Shown piece by piece: positions 35,956-48,247 of a stretch of 64,000 nucleotides of DNA (its first letter is position 1; the number at the start of each line of letters is the position of its first letter). The translations under genes were made by a program, and so were the position numbers. The stretch lies in NCBI GenBank assembly GCA_942486035.1, contig CALNXK010000002.1:5268501-5332500 (forward strand), given 5' to 3'. The notes below the pieces were generated by a model. It saw only the letters and a list, made by a program, of their open reading frames with translations, made no database searches and had not been told where the DNA came from. The DNA is from Porites lobata. Lineage: Eukaryota; Cnidaria; Anthozoa; Scleractinia; Poritidae.

Positions 35956-38326
35956 GGCTATCTGTGGCATGTATGATCATAGGCGTACGGGCCGGGGGGG
36001 CGAGGGGGGCTGCAGCCCCCCCAAATTTTGGGCAACTCAGATTTTTTGGGCAGCGAGAGAAAATTTGGGCAAAGCCAGTTCTTAAAGACGTCTCCATGTT
36101 TATTTAATTATTTTAAAGACCTGAATATTAACCTGAAGTCGGCGTAATAATCCAGTTACATTACAGTGGTTGCCTAGCATGTGATGAGTAATTTACATAT
36201 TTGCAGCTATTTTTGGTTGGTCACTATACTGTACTGCACTAGCTGGAATGGGCTATTTCCAGTTGTGAATTGATTAAAATAAACTTTCGCATAACTTTTT
36301 AGAATCATCTCCATTCGAAGAACAGTGTATGGCAGATAGCATTTAGCAATGGGTATAGCCTGCATAGCAAGCGTTTCCGGGCGAGTTCGACTGGAAACGC
36401 TTGCTACGCGGGCTACAATGGGTCTGAAAATGAAGAAGTGGCTGACTAATTCTCAGTCTGAATTACGAGAAGAATCTTAATTCTTTCAAAAAATCTATCG
36501 AGCGGTTTAAATTATTCGATAATTTGTTAAAGTAGACCAAAATGTTTACACTGTGAACCGCTAACAAGAGTGTCTCGATACATACTAATCAAATCCTTCT
36601 TTCGAATCTAGCAATCAAGCAGAGCTATCTCCACGATCTTTCACACATGTTTTTAAAACGATTAAGACTACTATGAGGTGAAATTGCAGGTCAAAAGCGA
36701 TTCGTTTTCTACAGATAACGGCCAAAAATCAAGATTTTCCTTTTCTTTCCGTATTTCTAATAATAAAACCTTCATTCCAAAATATCTCGAAAACGCTCTT
36801 AAGGTTTTGCTCAAACTTCACGAACATCGAGGCGACCGTATTGGAGAAAAAAGCTCCTGTGAACGATTTTGTAAGGTTCCCGTGCAGAGAATCATGGAGC
36901 TATTTCGTTGCTATGATAACTCCGATGTCATTGCAACCCTGATGATGACAAATTTTCATCTTAATACAACTGTGGTCGCAATTTTTCCAAATGTTTGTTT
37001 ATGGCGACGTAGTTTATGCTCAGACTTGGTATTGCCCCTGGAAAACTGTATCGAACCACCTTCATATGCCAGGACGGCCTATGTTGTTGCAATATGGCCC
37101 TCATTTCTTTTCGACTCTTTCGTAAAAATTGGGCAACTTGCGAGATTTTTTTGGGCAAATGGTTTACCGCCCCCCCTGGCAAAAAATTTTCCGTACGCCT
37201 ATGTGTATGATACCAAGAGACTGTAAAGGGGACAGAGATGGCATCCCCCATATACACCCTATTCCACAGGTAATTCGTCTCGAGCTATTTTTAGAATCGG
37301 GATAAAGTTACCTCGCGCGAGGCGTGGATGTTTCGTGGAGATTTCGCATGACCAAACGCCGTGCAAAACATGTCGGGCGAGAGGCAATGAAAGCGTAAAA
37401 AGATCGAGAGCATCCCTGAATATTGAAGCGAAATGAGTCGGCGCTCACCTGGGAAAAAGGAATCGCTGGACTCTTTGACAACCCGTGAAATCAGTTTAAC
37501 TCGAAGTTATTGTAACCTCAGTGCTTTAATAAAATGAGAAATTTCGCCGGTCTATTGAAACCGGTCGTTTGTACAATTTAGGGAGTTAAAGATCCAACGA
37601 CGCGGATGACAACTAGAACGTCAAAAAAACAATAGGTTTAATTAGCAAAACAACAACTTCGCACGTGCAACACACTTTTTTGTTCATTTCTTTCCCGTTT
37701 TTGCACGACTACGACGTGAAAATGCCTAATTTTGCGTTTTATGGAGGACGTAAATAAGCAACGACGAAATTTTATTTCTCTTTCTGAGCTTGAATATGGT
37801 CCCTTGAAATTCAGCTTTAGGAGGGTTCGCCTACAATTGACAAAGTAAGTGGGTAGGAATAATCGCTATAAAGACAAAAAAATAAACATCAACCAGAAAT
37901 TGCTCTCTTCAAACTGTAAATTATAAATGATCCTGAGAGAATATTAAGTGTGTTAAGGATTTCCCTGCTCTACTGTTAGCTCTATACAAGAGAGGAAGGG
38001 CGATTCTTTTTTAATTTCGGTTTCGCTGACACAGCTTTCGCAGAAATCTCGCTGTAGTCGTTTTCGTCGAGAAAAGGAATAGCAAAATCGCTCTCCGCGT
38101 CTTCCCCCATTTTGTTCTGCGTCATTTCGTGAAGGACGCGTGGCTCTCAGCGTGGGCCATCCACGCGGAACACATTCGCGCTATGTGATTGGCTGTTGTC
38201 TAATCCCCCTTGAGATCTGAGGTGTTAAAAATAACTCGAGACGAATTACCTATGGAATAGGGTGTATATGGGGGATGCCCTCTCTGTCCCCTTTATAGTC
38301 TCTTGATGATACATGAAATGATAGCC
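35956..38326. mobile_element. Long-TIR element split by a nested insertion
   Basis: The arms at 37212-37300 and about 38225-38315 are inverted copies containing GTAAAGGGGACAGAG and ACAGGTAATTCGTCTCGAG (or its near match). The mirror continues past the nested element into 35956-35977 (GGCTATC and CATGTAT matched at 38300-38326). Removing the insertion at 35978-37203 and one duplicated target leaves about 1137 bp. No ORF inside resembles a transposase. Confidence 0.65.
35978..37203. mobile_element. Nested element with 8 bp target-site duplication
   Basis: Perfect 13 bp ends, CATAGGCGTACGG and CCGTACGCCTATG, are flanked by an exact 8 bp duplication TGTATGAT at 35970-35977 and 37204-37211. Subterminal pieces of the type TTTTGGGCAA and AAATTTGGGCAAA occur at both sides. 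An 8 bp duplication suggests hAT or a related superfamily. A 182-residue ORF (36678-37226) overruns the right end and matches no family I recognise, so I do not call it a gene. Confidence 0.85.
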
Positions 38327-38556
38327 GATTCAGGTAGATCACACCCACACCGATGAAACGTTCCCTACCTTTTTTAACAGCCGTGTCTGTGTGCTTATTT
38401 GCATCCTTATGAATTACTAAATCAGAGCACGACCAAGGGAGAAAAGTCGGAGTTCTTGTAGTCTGCTCCACAGCCGTTCTTTAAGTCAAAACAGCTGTGA
38501 AGCAGACTAGAGCTTTGAACTGGGTCGGGATTTAAAAGATACTGAAAATTAATTGA

Positions 38557-38752
38557 AGGCAAGGCTGATCGGACAGCTAATGATTGGTAATTTATTTGCC
38601 CAATTTTTCTACTAGACAAAACTAGTCTTCATCAAGGGCTTGAAAAGCTAAGTGAGAATAGAATAAAGGGTCACAGTATTTACTAGTTTTGTCTTGTCGA
38701 AGTATTGGGCAAATAAATTACCAATCCTTAGCTGTCTGATCAGCCATGCCTG
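38557..38752. mobile_element. 196 bp MITE
   Basis: The left GGCAAGGCTGATCGGACAGC and GATTGGTAATTTATTTGCCC are mirrored at 38701-38752. An inner pair built on ACAAAACTAGT is also inverted. It lies between the transporter gene's last exon found and its expected 3' end. Confidence 0.7.
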
Positions 38753-39163
38753 CAGTTTTAAGTGTTATCCTGATCTACACCAAGATCCGGCTTTCCGCCG
38801 CTGCTGTTTGTCCCAGGGGTCCTGGCAAGAATTGTCCGCTAATTTCAAAGATAGCCAGTAGGCCATTTTCGATTTCCCCGGGCCTCTGTATCAAGACGAG
38901 GTCAAGTGCTCAGCCTTTGACTGATGAAAATGAGATTTCATTCTCATGCAAATAAAACTTATTTTCACAAGAAAGGTTGTGCGCTTGGCATCATTTTGAA
39001 AGTGAGGACTTTTGGAACTCGGAAGTAGCCTATTAAGTCCATGGTCAGTGACCCTTTCGGGGTTTGAACTTGAGCCTCCCCTTAAGCATGGCAGCCGTCA
39101 ACTATCCGGGCGTCACCCGTCCCCCACCCCCACCCCCAACCTTTTCAGTGGGCAATAACTCAC

Positions 39164-41053
39164 CTAGAGCCGTCCACACACTAAAACGGATGTATGTCCA
39201 AGGATTCAAGTTTACTATTAGTAGAACATTGAAGAATATTGCAATGGCTGGAACGAATGGCACTCCCGGGACGGTGAACGGAAACGTAGCGGAATTTTTT
39301 GGCTGTCTGATAATATACATCAAAGAGGCGACAATCGGTAAGCCAAAAATACAGCAAAGAAGAATTGCCCAGGCCTCTGCTCGGCCTAAGTATGAATAAG
39401 TACGAGTCAGACAAATTAAGAATGCCGTTATGGATAAAGTCAGTGTGAACACACCAACGCGAGCGCGAGTGCTTGTTTTCTCGTCTGGTTCCTCTTTACT
39501 GCTCCTGGTTTCTTCGTCGATGTTTTGCACCTGTCTGTAGCTAATATCCGCCCTATCATCTGTTTCGTCTGAGCTACAACAGAGCGTCTTCATCCACGTT
39601 TTGGTTGTCTTGTCGCTTCCGTCGTTTTCCAAAGTTACACTTTCAACACCAGGAGTATATCTCGTGACGAGAACAGCAATTACTACCATAGTGTAAGCCA
39701 TTAACGTGCCAATGGACAACATCTCAACCTAAAGGAAACGATAAAGCATGGATTTCAATAAGACCATGTTACCGAAGGGCATGTGTTGAAACCGAGTGAG
39801 TAGCTCGAAATTCGATCAATGATGCTCTTACATGTTAAGACAGGATTTTAAACAAACACTTTTCTCTTAGTGGTGAAGAAAAAAATAAATAAATAAAAAG
39901 CAGAAATAAATCTTACCAGCTGTTTGAGGTCCAGTAGTAATGCCAAGGATGCAATCAAAACTCCACTAGCCAAAGCTGCCCGAACAGGTACCATTGTGGT
40001 ATCGTGCACATGCGCAAACCAGTTATACAGCAAGCCATCAGTAGCCATAGAGTACAAGATACGTGGGACTGAAAATGTGGCGGTCAGCAGACTACTCATA
40101 GTTGCGCAGAGCCCTCCAATTGCCACGACATACTTTGCGGCGCTGAATCCTCGTTGGGTAAAGGCTTGAGCCAGAGGTGCAAACTGACTGAGCTGATTAT
40201 AAGGTATCATGAGAGTGAGAACTGTGGCGACTCCAAAATAGGCAAGAAAACTGATCACAATTGTTAGGATGATCGATAATGGTATTGAACGCTTGGGGTT
40301 TAACGCCTCTTCGCTCGCTGTAGCAATGACGTCAAAGCCCACAAAGGCATAAAAGCAACTTCCAGCGGCTTTTAGAACTCCATTCACTCCGTAAGGGGCA
40401 AATGCCTGCCAGGTTTTTCCTTCAACAAAGTATAAGCCAACGCAAATAATGAAAATGATGACAGAAAGATTTATAAACGTCATGACCTTGTTAAACAGTG
40501 AGGACTTTAGTGCACCTAAAGACACTATACACGAAATGACTAACGCCAAAGCCATGGCCAGGAAATCAGGAAAACTGCCGAGCGCTGGAACATTCCACTT
40601 AGCGATGTCCTCCATGAAGAAATTGTATATAGAGCCTTGGACAAAGGAGTTGATATATTCACTGCACGCTCGTGCCAAGCTTGCGGCCGCGATTATATAT
40701 TCCAAAATCATGTTCCAGCCCACAAAAAATGCCCAGAACTCTCCAACAGTCGCGTAAGAGTAGACGTAGGCAGAGCCAGCCCTAGGTATTCGACAGCCAA
40801 ACTCGGCGTAACAAATCCCAGAAAAGAGAGCAGCTACTCCAGCAATAAAGAAGGAGACAACAACAGCTGGTCCTGCAACGTCACGTGCCAACTCCCCCGT
40901 AACTACATACAAACCTGCGCCAACTACTGCAGCCACGCCAAGAGAGGTCAGGTCCAAAGTGGTTAGACATCTTTTCAGGGGAGACTCTCCGAACCAGTTA
41001 TCTTCAATCTTCTTTCGCGTTAAGATGTCGCAAATTTTGGAGAAACGATTCAT
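39164..41053 (-). CDS. Cationic amino acid transporter (SLC7/CAT family), C-terminal exon missing
   Basis: Exon 39917-41053 encodes 379 residues from the start codon. It joins in phase 0 to 39164-39728, which encodes 188 more and ends at a GTGAGT donor in phase 1. An AG three bases before the ATG shows a 5' UTR intron. The protein has many membrane helices of the APC superfamily. VVGAGLYVVTGELARDVAGP and the CYAEFGCRIPRAGSAYVYSY region match the CAT subfamily's first helices and the conserved glutamate after the second intracellular turn. The hydrophilic segment in exon 2 precedes the last helices, as in CATs. Such proteins carry arginine, lysine and ornithine across the plasma membrane or lysosome. 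I cannot tell SLC7A1-4 from SLC7A14-like forms. The final short exon, usually one helix end and a tail, was not found upstream of 39164. Reading through the donor would add only a glycine-rich tail to a stop at 39102. Confidence 0.9.
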
Positions 41054-41143
41054 ATCTGAAAATTACAAGCATGGTAAGTCAATTCTATGATAATTCTAGA
41101 AGAAAGAGAAATTTAACATCGGAAAGCTCAGAAAATTTTTCTA

Positions 41144-41216
41144 GCTCCAGCTGAGATTCGAACTCAAGACCCTCCGAGTTTTAGATCAGATGCTCTAACC
41201 ACTGAGCTGCTGAAGC
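41144..41216 (-). tRNA. tRNA-like cloverleaf, probably pseudogene or SINE head
   Basis: The 73-base minus-strand sequence folds as a cloverleaf: acceptor GCTTCAG with CTGGAGC (one wobble), D arm GCTC-AGTGGTTA-GAGC, T arm TTGAG-TTCGAAT-CTCAG. The anticodon stem TCTGA/TCGGA encloses eight bases (TCTAAAAC) and not seven, so the anticodon is uncertain. A run of T follows downstream. It lies just upstream of the transporter's first coding exon. The odd loop argues for a pseudogene or repeat. Confidence 0.5.
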
Positions 41217-41224
41217 CACTGTGG

Positions 41225-44200
41225 AGAGTAAAGGCGAAATTTAAATTACAATTACATTAACCATTGAGGACCTGCCTCTTATTTTTTCGAAGTTTCAACA
41301 ACATGAAATTTCAACAAACCCTGGTGTCGGATAATTAGAGCGCAAAACGTTTTTCAGTGAATCTTAAGACGAAAGGACGTCTGCCAGCACTTGCAGGCTA
41401 GTGTTAGCTTGTTCAATACTAAGGGTCTCCAATAAGGTTCTCGAATCCCGTCATACCGATACAAATTTTGGCGCAATTCCATAATCTCGACGGCTATTTT
41501 CGGCATCCCGCATTCCATGCACACGCTCAATCCCGAATCTCCTTCCCATTTTTTTTTAAATTCCCAATCTTGCTCTTCAAATAAGATAAATCTCGCATAT
41601 TGGGGACCCTCAAAACTGTATACGTGAACTGATATCAACTGAAGTCTATGATTTCAGGGAAACGACTAGACTAAAAGCAGTCTCTCTTTTTTCTTAGTCC
41701 GTCGTGCGAGAAGTGCGAGAGACGAAAAGGACCACGCGCGTGACTGAAGGCGCGAGGCGGAAGAGAGACTGCTCGCAGTCTAGGAAATAACAAGTATCCC
41801 GGTCCGTTTCTGTTTTCCCCTCCGGGATAACATCCTCACAAGCAACGTAGTCATTCGTTGATAACAGCTGAAGTCATCAGTGATTCAACTGTCAAGAACT
41901 TTTTAAAAGAAGCTTGTCATATGTCTTGATTAGAAAGATCAACTGGCAAATTATTTAGGAAATTTAACGGTTATTAGAAACCACATTAAATATTTTCTTA
42001 TTTCAGTCAATTACACCCGAGTAATCTACGCTGGGGTCAACAAGGTGTTTAATGTGTAACCGACCCACATCTGTTTTTACACTCATAAGATTAAGAACGA
42101 TACTGATATTTCCCTTGAAACAGATGTTCTGACTCCAGCATTTAACATTCACACTCAAAGACTTGCAAGTAGACTTATCTTTTTTAGAGCTAGAGTATTC
42201 GCTAATTAAGGTCTTTAAATTCATTTCTGGTCCAAAGATTTGGGAATCTGTGCCCTTTTTTCTTTTGTGTTTGAAAAAATAAGTTCTCTGAAGAAAGATT
42301 GGAAATACCACCTCTTGATGGCGAGGGTCTCAACGAACTTCAATGAAGTTATCCGTCGGCTGTCTAAAGGTCCGGCTAAATTTATTTTTATTTTATTTTT
42401 TCCGTCAACTGTCAAAAATGCAGATAGATATTAACCGTCTAAAAGTTTCAAGCTATTTCAAATCTCACTATTTCAGCGGATCCTAACGGACGTCTCAGCT
42501 CCTGAAGAATCTCTAAATTGGAAAAAAAATGGGGCCTGTTTCTCGAAAGGCCAGATAACTTTTCGGGTCCGAAGGTAAATTTTGAAATCAAAACCAGTTG
42601 AATAGTAGCTGATAATAGCTGTCTAGCTATTACAAGACCATACAACTTGCTTATATCTGAAAATATTTCGATATTTTATAACTGAAAAGATAAGATGACC
42701 TTCAAAACACAACATTTAATGTAAAGTTATACAGAAGATAATTATTTCTTAAACTCCTGGACTAAATTTCCACTTGTTAACAGTTAACCGCCAAAAGCGC
42801 TAAAATTTAACCGACAACGGTAAGAACTGGGAAAAAATGACAGAGAACGGTCAAAGATGCCGTCTCATTGAGACCCTTCTTGACCAATTAAACATGCTTT
42901 TACTGCTGCTTTCTTATTACTATTTTACTGAATATCATGGGTGACAAATTACTCCTTAATTTGGGCGCGAAATTTCAGCGTACTAATTTATTATTTGACT
43001 TGTGAAATTTTAAAATTGTCATGGCAACTTTCCGTACGTGTCAGTGCCAAGATGTCGGCAAAGTTTTAAAAAGTTATGAATGAAGATTTCAGGGCTTTTA
43101 AAGACGCTTTAGAAAACCTAAACTCACGAAAAAGCACATCAAGAAGGATTCTACTAATTCTACTACCAAGATAATGCAATTGTTGTTACGAAAAGTTCTC
43201 CCGAAAATTTCCGTCGGCATAAAGACAATACGTCCTCTGGAATATTCTCATGAAAGTACGGCTACTCTACATCCTCTCGAACTTTCGACCTTACTTTAAT
43301 ATCAGGATAGCTAACAGTTTCGGATGAGACGAAAAAGCCACTAAAACTTTCGAAACTACAAACGTTCCTTTACGACATCCGAAAAGGTAGTTTAAAGGGT
43401 AGCTCTAAATTAACAAACAGGCTTCTAATTAAACCATAGAGAATTAATCGTTCGAGACACATATTTGAACACATTAGGTCGTTGCGTTCCCCTGGCTCTT
43501 CTTACTTTGGACACCACAAAAATATGAACTATATCTCCGGTCTTCATCGCCTAAGAGTTGCTACTGTATTCTCTCTTTTTTTCATTTACAGTATAAATTG
43601 GGTGTAAATCGCTTGCCCTGTATGGTGTAGATAAAGAACTGATTTGTTCTCATCTGGGTGAATCGTGGCAAAATCACCTTTAAAAGCCGCGCCTAGATAA
43701 TGACTGTCCATTCATTGCGTTAAACGAAGTCGGTGTCAACTTTGTACTACTATTGGTGATATAAGTTAATTTCGATGCCGTTTTTAAGTAGCAGAGATAA
43801 GCATTTACTCACGCTAAAATAAGAGTCGTTGATACATTCAGATGATTCAACAAACAAGCTTCTTCTGTTTTCAAAGCGTAGAGACGAAAAGCTGCCGATG
43901 AATAAATTTCTTTTGTTTTCACAAAAAAATAAAAGGGAGTAAGCAGTTCATACCTTGATTGTTTCCATTTATTTCTGAGACAGTGATTTCTTTATGCCAA
44001 GAGGTTGAATGATGTGCTTGTTGCTGTTTGGATGTGATTCAGCTGCATGGTTCATTTGCTTTTATAGAAATTATACATTCACATAATACTGTGTATTTGG
44101 TTTCACATGATTTGTAAGCATCCAGGCATAACCTTTCAAATGTGTGCTGTTTGTCTCGACATTCTCTCAAAATTTGTCGAGGGTTAAGGGTTGGAAGGTT

Positions 44201-44469
44201 TTGAAACCTCTTGTTTACATTATGTTGATAGTCGTTTTTTGACATGCATGTTAACAAGAAGTTTTTGACTAGACATATAAACTTTTTCTCATCATTTATT
44301 TTATTCATGAAATTTTGAAGCCGTTACGCCTAAGCTACTTTGCATTTGAAGACAAAGAAAACCTGATGAACGGCAACACTGGAAACAATTTGCAGCTAGA
44401 AGGGGAAAATGTTGGTTTTGGGGAAAAGATTGTGGAGAACCGGTCCATATGTCGCTAGCAAACTTTGAC
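41225..44469. other. Gene-free stretch upstream of the transporter
   Basis: It must contain the transporter's 5' UTR exon(s) and promoter, but I cannot place them. Short ORFs at 42003-42311 and 44039-44308 (minus) have no recognised domain and no splice support. No clear repeat structure was seen between 41800 and 43900. Confidence 0.4.
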
Positions 44470-44475
44470 TGGGGT

Positions 44476-44920
44476 CCAGTCCAGGGGGGAGGGGGGGGGG
44501 TTACTCCCAATGATGGCCTATACGGGGAGGCTCCATCCGAAAGGGGTCTTTTTTTCAGGCTTCAGGTATATGAGAGGGTAGGGATTTCACTAGGTGAAGT
44601 ATATAAAAGGGGAGGGAAATCTGTCATTTGGGTCTGTGAAAGGGCCCTAAAGGGCTAACAGATGAATTTTATGGCTTTATAAAGTCGAGAAAACGTTCTA
44701 TTTTTGTGACGGATTCCTGTTTAAAAGACAGTGCATTTACAGCAGTTAAAAGGGATGCAATGTTCCTAACAAAGTATGTGAAAGGGGTACCATTTGTCAA
44801 TAGACAGTATACGAAAGGGGTACCTTTTCTGTCAAAACTGGTATATAAAAGGGTAAGGGGTTGGGCCTTGGGGCGGAGCCTCCCAGTATAAGCATTTGTT
44901 GAATACCCCCACCCCCCCTT
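44476..44920. mobile_element. TIR element with G-rich ends
   Basis: The left GTTACTCCCAATGATGGCCT and ATACGGGGAGGCTCC are mirrored at about 44874-44915 (GGAGCCTCCCAGTAT, then GAATACCCC). Runs of G at the left and C at the right lie just outside. Internal repeats of TATAAAAGGG and GAAAGGGGTACC are frequent. No gene is seen. Confidence 0.6.
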
Positions 44921-45589
44921 CTCCATTCGGGGTCCAATTCTGCTGTGATACCAGACCCAGGCGCCGCTAATTGGGACGGAAGATTTAGCAAGACAAAAAG
45001 TTTTGATTTTTTCTCAGGTCTTCCCGATGGGCTTTATTTATACTATTTTATCTGCGAAAAACGATCACTGCTAAGGCATTCATAAATGGCATTCGGCGTT
45101 GTGAGAAGTCTTTCTTTTTCAGTGCTAACTGAGCTTGCGAATTAAAGAAGCAAGAAAGTTCTCACACGCCGAATGAATGAATGAATGAATGAAGCTCTAT
45201 TTATATGCCAGTAAGCCGAGAAAAAATAAAATAAAATAATAGAGAAGTAAAGGGAAAACAAAAAAACTTATTTACAATATAAAGCCTAAAATTGCGTGAT
45301 GTAACTAGTTACAATAAAAAGCCTAATTACATTATAGAATATAGCTATTTTTGAGAATCAGCTAGAACCAAGAGAGAATCATTCTCTCTTGCTAGAACCT
45401 TAGCTGGCGGACTGCTTTTTTAGAAGTAGCCTGTTCCAGGCTCCGACGGAGATAATCGGGCTCGCTGAATTGAGAAAACGCGAACACGAAAATAAAAGGG
45501 GAGGAAACTGGGGAGAGAAGGGGTGGTTTCCTTTTTCCTTTTTTTCCCGCCCCGCCAACTTTTCGCATGCCTTTTACTTTTGCGTCTTC

Positions 45590-46045
45590 CCCACAATCTG
45601 AGAGCCGGGAACAGGCTATTTTAGAAGCTGACAATGTACTTAGGGATCTTAAGGTATCAGAAATCTTGTTCCAGGTAATAGCCGCCAAGTATTTTTCTGA
45701 GTTCTTGCCATAACGAGTCGTATTAGGTTGTGTTACTTGCAGCATGTTAACCCCACTCGGGTATTTGATTTTGTCTCTTAACCTAAAAAGGTATCAGGTG
45801 GATAATTGTTTATTGTCTTAAATACAATAATTAACAAGTTCTGATCGCTATTAGACTTTAAACAGTGATGCCATATGGAGGAACAGTAATGAAAATGAGA
45901 CATTATGAACGAATTATAAAGGCAGAGTTTTGGTCCGAAACTACAAAGAACATCTGGTTGCTTTCCAACTTTCTTGCTAATTTTCGTAATGTGTTTTCCA
46001 AAATTCAGGGAATCATCCAATGTTAGCCCAAACAGATAATAATAA
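45590..46045 (-). pseudogene. Decayed LINE reverse-transcriptase 3' fragment
   Basis: The minus-strand reading LTLDDSLNFGKHITKISKK, then FIMSHFHYCSSIWHHC, matches the conserved region after the catalytic core of CR1/L2/jockey-type non-LTR reverse transcriptases. After a frame break near 45778 the frame resumes with NTTRYGKNSEKYLAAITWN, also typical of these C termini. The catalytic part is absent. A (TAA)n-type microsatellite directly adjoins the upstream end and creates a run of Tyr codons in the apparent ORF. Confidence 0.7.
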
Positions 46046-46095
46046 TAACAATAATAATAATAGTAATAATAATAATAGTAATAATAACAATCTTT
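46037..46095. repeat. (AAT)n-type microsatellite
   Basis: AAT/AAC/AGT triplets run for about 55 bp beside the LINE fragment. On the minus strand they translate as poly-Tyr, which should not be mistaken for protein. Confidence 0.85.
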
Positions 46096-46639
46096 ATACA
46101 GGGAGCTCACTTCACAAAGAGTGAAATTCAGTGAGGCCCTGTAAAAAAATTGAAAAATAAATGATCTTAGATAAATGAATGCGTAATAGTAATAATAAGT
46201 AAAAAGTTAAGAACTAAAAACCTAAATTATACAAGCTACAGGTTAAAAAGCTTATAATGTCAGATAAAACATCAAAAGCTTTAAAATATCTAAAATATAT
46301 AGCTTTTAATGTTCTGTTTAAAAAGAAGAAGAGAGTTAATTTCTTTAAAAGATGAGTCTTAAATGTTCCATTCCTTAGCTCACTGATAAAAAAGTCTCTG
46401 CTTTCCGTAATTGCTTTTAGCAAGAGGAAGACGGAAATCTACTGTATCAACTGGTGGTAAGGCAACACCTTCAGTAAATAGTGATAGCTTGACATTTAGC
46501 GAGAGAACCATCGCCTTGCGTCTTTCAGGGTTCAAGGTCATCTTGTTATTGAATGAACTGGGGCAGCGTTGTATTTTTGAAACGAGTGAAAAAAACATAG
46601 TTCGCTCCTCTGATTGGGCGAAATCGCTTTTCACCTCGT

Positions 46640-47545
46640 TTTGCAACAATTTTTCGAAACAAGTTGCACGTTTTTGCTGTCCTTTTTACCTTAACTTCAG
46701 GCCACGCAACACTGCTGCAAATCTAGTTCAATAGCGACATTGCGTGATGTACCAACCACGAATCAAACCTGTATTGCAATCAGGCTGTTGCAGGTTGTTC
46801 AAAGTTGCTGCATCATAAAGTAGAGAGTAGTTCTACTTTTTGCAAACAACTCCTTGTTCGTTTTACTGTGGCTTAAATTAAAAGGCGATTTTGCGCGTTT
46901 TACCACCCACGCTCAAACCTGTTTAGCAGCCATTCAGTTTGTTGCAAGTTGCATGAATACTGACTTCTGAATGGATAAAGTTAAGCAGGACTCTCAAGTT
47001 TTGCGTTGGGCCGGTGAAACGCGCAACAGGTACAGCTTTTGGTGCAAAAAGAAAACTATTCTCATTCGCATAAAAGCCGCCGCGTGACGATTTAATCGAC
47101 TAGATTACTGCGTACTCCCTCGGGAAGCAGTCTATTGGTCCTTTACGGTCCCCAGGGAAATTCCCTAGGCCTTTTATACGCCCTAGCAAACAAATTCGCC
47201 GTCTTCTCGCAAGTCTACTCTACAACGGGCAAGCAAGTTTCCCCACCCTCCTCCCCTTCAGCGGCGCTGGCAAATTTTCTCTATCATCCCACCCTATGCC
47301 TTATGCAAAATTTTTCACCCATAACTTATCCATCAAAAGGCATAAGGTGGCTTTTATGCGAATGTGAATTAGTTACTACTGACTTTACTTTCTCCAACAA
47401 CTTTTCGCATCATGCAACAACCTTTGTTGCAAGATAGGTTTGATTTCTGAGTGGTAAAATGCACAACATCGCTATATTCAACTTGTTTTGCAGCAAAGCA
47501 AGTTGTACACGTTTTTGTTGCCCGTTTTATCGCACCTTTAACGTC
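46640..47545. repeat. Cluster of related TTGCAA/CAAC repeats
   Basis: Several units share CAAGTTGCACGTTTTTG-like text (near 46660 and 47498, direct). Others share an inverted pair around AATCAAACCTGTATTGCAA (46758-46778) and TTGCAAGATAGGTTTGATT (47424-47442). A further copy near 46895-46970 has TTTTACCACCCACGCTCAAA. It looks like two or more related elements with internal duplications. No gene is seen. Confidence 0.5.
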
Positions 47546-48101
47546 TGACGTACATTAACAATTAGTCCCAGGTGTAACCATTTTATGCAACCGGTCCCTG
47601 TTTGTTGTTGGTTCTCTTCCTTGCTCCGAGAGGTTTTTCTCCGGGTACTCCGGTTTTCCCCTCTCCTCAAAAACCAACATTTTCAAATTCCAATTCGACC
47701 AGGAATCAGGTAGACGAAGAACGACTATGTTTATGTGCTAGCTGCAAATCGTTATTTATTTATTTTATTTAGATTATATATTAGGGAATACGGTTAACGG
47801 CTACGGTTGGACGAGTACGCGGGATCTCGGTTGAGCTTTCTGCGCATGCGTAAAAGTTATGGGATGGCGTTTTGCTAAGCGTTTTGTTTACCGTCGTGTT
47901 TCACTACGGTAAGTTTTGACAGCTTTTCTCGTCGTAGTCAAAGATCTACAACGTGTGACTTCAAAGGTGAGAATTTCATATGTTACTCAAAGAAATAACA
48001 CATTTCTTTTTCTTTTCGAGTTATTTTCTGAGTTTACCAGTGAGCTTCGTTTGTTTCTTCAAGAAGTGACCCTGATTTCTTTTTTTTTTCGTTTTATTTT
48101 C

Positions 48102-48147
48102 AGAGTTTACGAAGCGGTGCGGGAGTGAAAGCCACGGTGGAAGTTCG
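48102..48147 (+). other. Possible small orphan exon
   Basis: A strong acceptor (long T-rich tract, then TTTTATTTTCAG) at the left and a GTAAGT donor at the right enclose 46 bp. About 190 bp upstream, ACTACG is followed by another GTAAGT (47910). This looks like the 5' end of a transcript on the plus strand, but no open continuation was found nearby. It could be an untranslated exon of an unknown gene or chance. Confidence 0.3.
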
Positions 48148-48247
48148 TAAGTAAACCGATTGTTTTGTAGTAGATCGCTCATACTGGTTTGTAGTAGATC
48201 GCTGCATATGCTTCGACATGAAATAGGTTGAAATTTTGCAAATGTTT

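Noticed and set aside
36678..37226. 182-residue ORF as a transposase
   Set aside because: It overruns the element's right end and has no motif of any transposase I know.
39924..40966. Plus-strand ORFs of 81-109 residues
   Set aside because: They are antisense shadows of the transporter exon.
45778..46110. Tyr-rich protein ORF on the minus strand
   Set aside because: The Tyr run is a triplet microsatellite. Only the following part is real, as a decayed reverse-transcriptase fragment.
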